Shown here piece after piece: positions 6,550 through 6,803 of a stretch of 6,803 nucleotides of DNA. The translations under genes were made by a program, and so were the position numbers. Position 1 is the first letter of the stretch; every line of letters starts with the position of its first letter. The notes beneath the pieces are model-generated. The model was not told the DNA's origin. It was given only the letters and a program-made list of their open reading frames with translations, and did no database searches. The DNA comes from Elusimicrobiota bacterium (GTDB lineage: Bacteria > Elusimicrobiota > Elusimicrobia > Elusimicrobiales > UBA9959), in the NCBI GenBank assembly GCA_030639665.1, contig DAOWCC010000133.1, positions 1 to 6,803 of the forward strand. Reading direction: 5' to 3'.

Positions 6550-6746
6550 GTAACAAAAAAGTTACCTGTTTCCTTTAAGAACAAGTATTCCCGCATACCG
6601 TGGAAAAATATGGCCGGGATGCGAGATAAACTTATTCATGAGTATTTTGGCATTGATATTGAGATACTTGGATGGTTGTAAAAAAGGATATACCCGCCAT
6701 AAAAGACGATATAAAAAGGATGGCTAAAGATATAGAACGGAGGTAA
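6550..6746 (+). pseudogene. Frameshifted 3' remnant of a HepT/DUF86 toxin gene
   Basis: In the frame containing the ATG at 6619, open from about 6550, the translation contains VTKKLPVSFKNKYSRIPW and MAGMRDKLIHEYFGIDIEI. This matches the C-terminal half of HepT (DUF86) RNase toxins of HepT-MntA modules. The catalytic RX4H motif (R codon 6622, H codon 6637) and the following HxY tyrosine (6643) are kept. The frame then hits TAA at 6679. The expected HepT tail continues in another frame from about 6672 as VVKKDIPAIKDDIKRMAKDI and ends at TAA 6744-6746. A single lost base near 6667-6670 would explain this. The first 50 or so residues and the MntA antitoxin gene are missing, so the gene is dead. 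HEPN-type RNase function is established for the family, not for this fragment. Confidence 0.85.
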
Positions 6747-6774
6747 ACAGCGCAACAGTGATACAGCGCGACAG
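6747..6774 (+). repeat. Two ACAGCGC(A/G)ACAG units, 16-nt period
   Basis: ACAGCGCAACAG (6747-6758) and ACAGCGCGACAG (6763-6774) differ at one base. They begin immediately after the stop of the hepT remnant, as the other short arrays do after the lipoprotein genes. The last bases of the window (6775-6803) contain AGGAGG at 6777-6782 but no start codon, so no gene is called there. Confidence 0.7.
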
Positions 6775-6803
6775 ACAGGAGGCTCTCTTTAGAATCGGAA
6801 ATT

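Larger units (their letters stand above)
6391..6556 (+). repeat. 16-nt direct repeat pair, 150 nt apart
   Basis: GTGGATTGGGTAGCAA (6391-6406) and GTGGATTGGGTAACAA (6541-6556) match at 15 of 16 bases. The right copy touches the end of the 6494-6541 hairpin and the start of the hepT-like remnant. The pair could be the footprint of an insertion of about 134 nt or of a local duplication. Confidence 0.7.

Noticed and set aside
6549..6566. GGTAAC-A6-GTTACC hairpin as a terminator
   Set aside because: It overlaps the codons for VTKKLP of the hepT remnant, has only a 6-bp stem and lacks a proper T-tract.
6777..6803. AGGAGG as the ribosome binding site of a gene starting at the right edge
   Set aside because: No ATG, GTG or TTG follows at a usable distance before the window ends.

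Overview
The window appears to come from an uncultivated diderm bacterium with AT-rich coding DNA. Everything recognisable lies on the + strand. The outer-membrane side is indicated by three consecutive lipoprotein precursors with lipobox signal peptides and CsgG/FlgT/GNA1162-type folds. The style (a DnaA-type ATPase next to a GAF histidine kinase, low-complexity tandem repeats in the gene gaps, a broken HepT toxin gene) reminds me of metagenome-derived Omnitrophota or Elusimicrobiota. That placement is an impression, not something the sequence proves.

Layout. 1-1571: the 3' part of a gene whose start lies outside the window. It has a Lys/Glu/Ala-rich helix made of 20-residue repeats, then a DnaA-like AAA+ module, then an unfamiliar C-terminal domain in place of the DnaA DNA-binding domain. 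1575-3530: a membrane-anchored sensor histidine kinase with GAF domains. 3523-4623: a FlgT-like lipoprotein whose start overlaps the kinase stop. 4624-4755: a gap with short repeats, a possible promoter and a 76-nt palindrome that runs into the next start codon. 4756-5376: a GNA1162/DUF799-like lipoprotein. 5377-5430: a gap with four 7-nt tandem repeats. 5431-6369: a CsgG-like lipoprotein with a FlgT-type C-terminal domain. 6370-6803: no intact gene, but short repeats, a hairpin, and a frameshifted remnant of a HepT/DUF86 toxin gene.

How it may work. The first three genes are packed tightly enough to be one transcript (3-nt gap, then 8-nt overlap). This suggests that the DnaA-like ATPase, the kinase and the first lipoprotein are made together. 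The three lipoproteins belong to structurally related families that act at the outer membrane in secretion or in flagellar/envelope assembly. No curli subunit, flagellar gene or response regulator is visible, so the process they serve is unknown. The most unusual items are the repeat-bearing DnaA-like protein, which seems to lack the arginine finger and domain IV, and the palindrome that buries a ribosome binding site.
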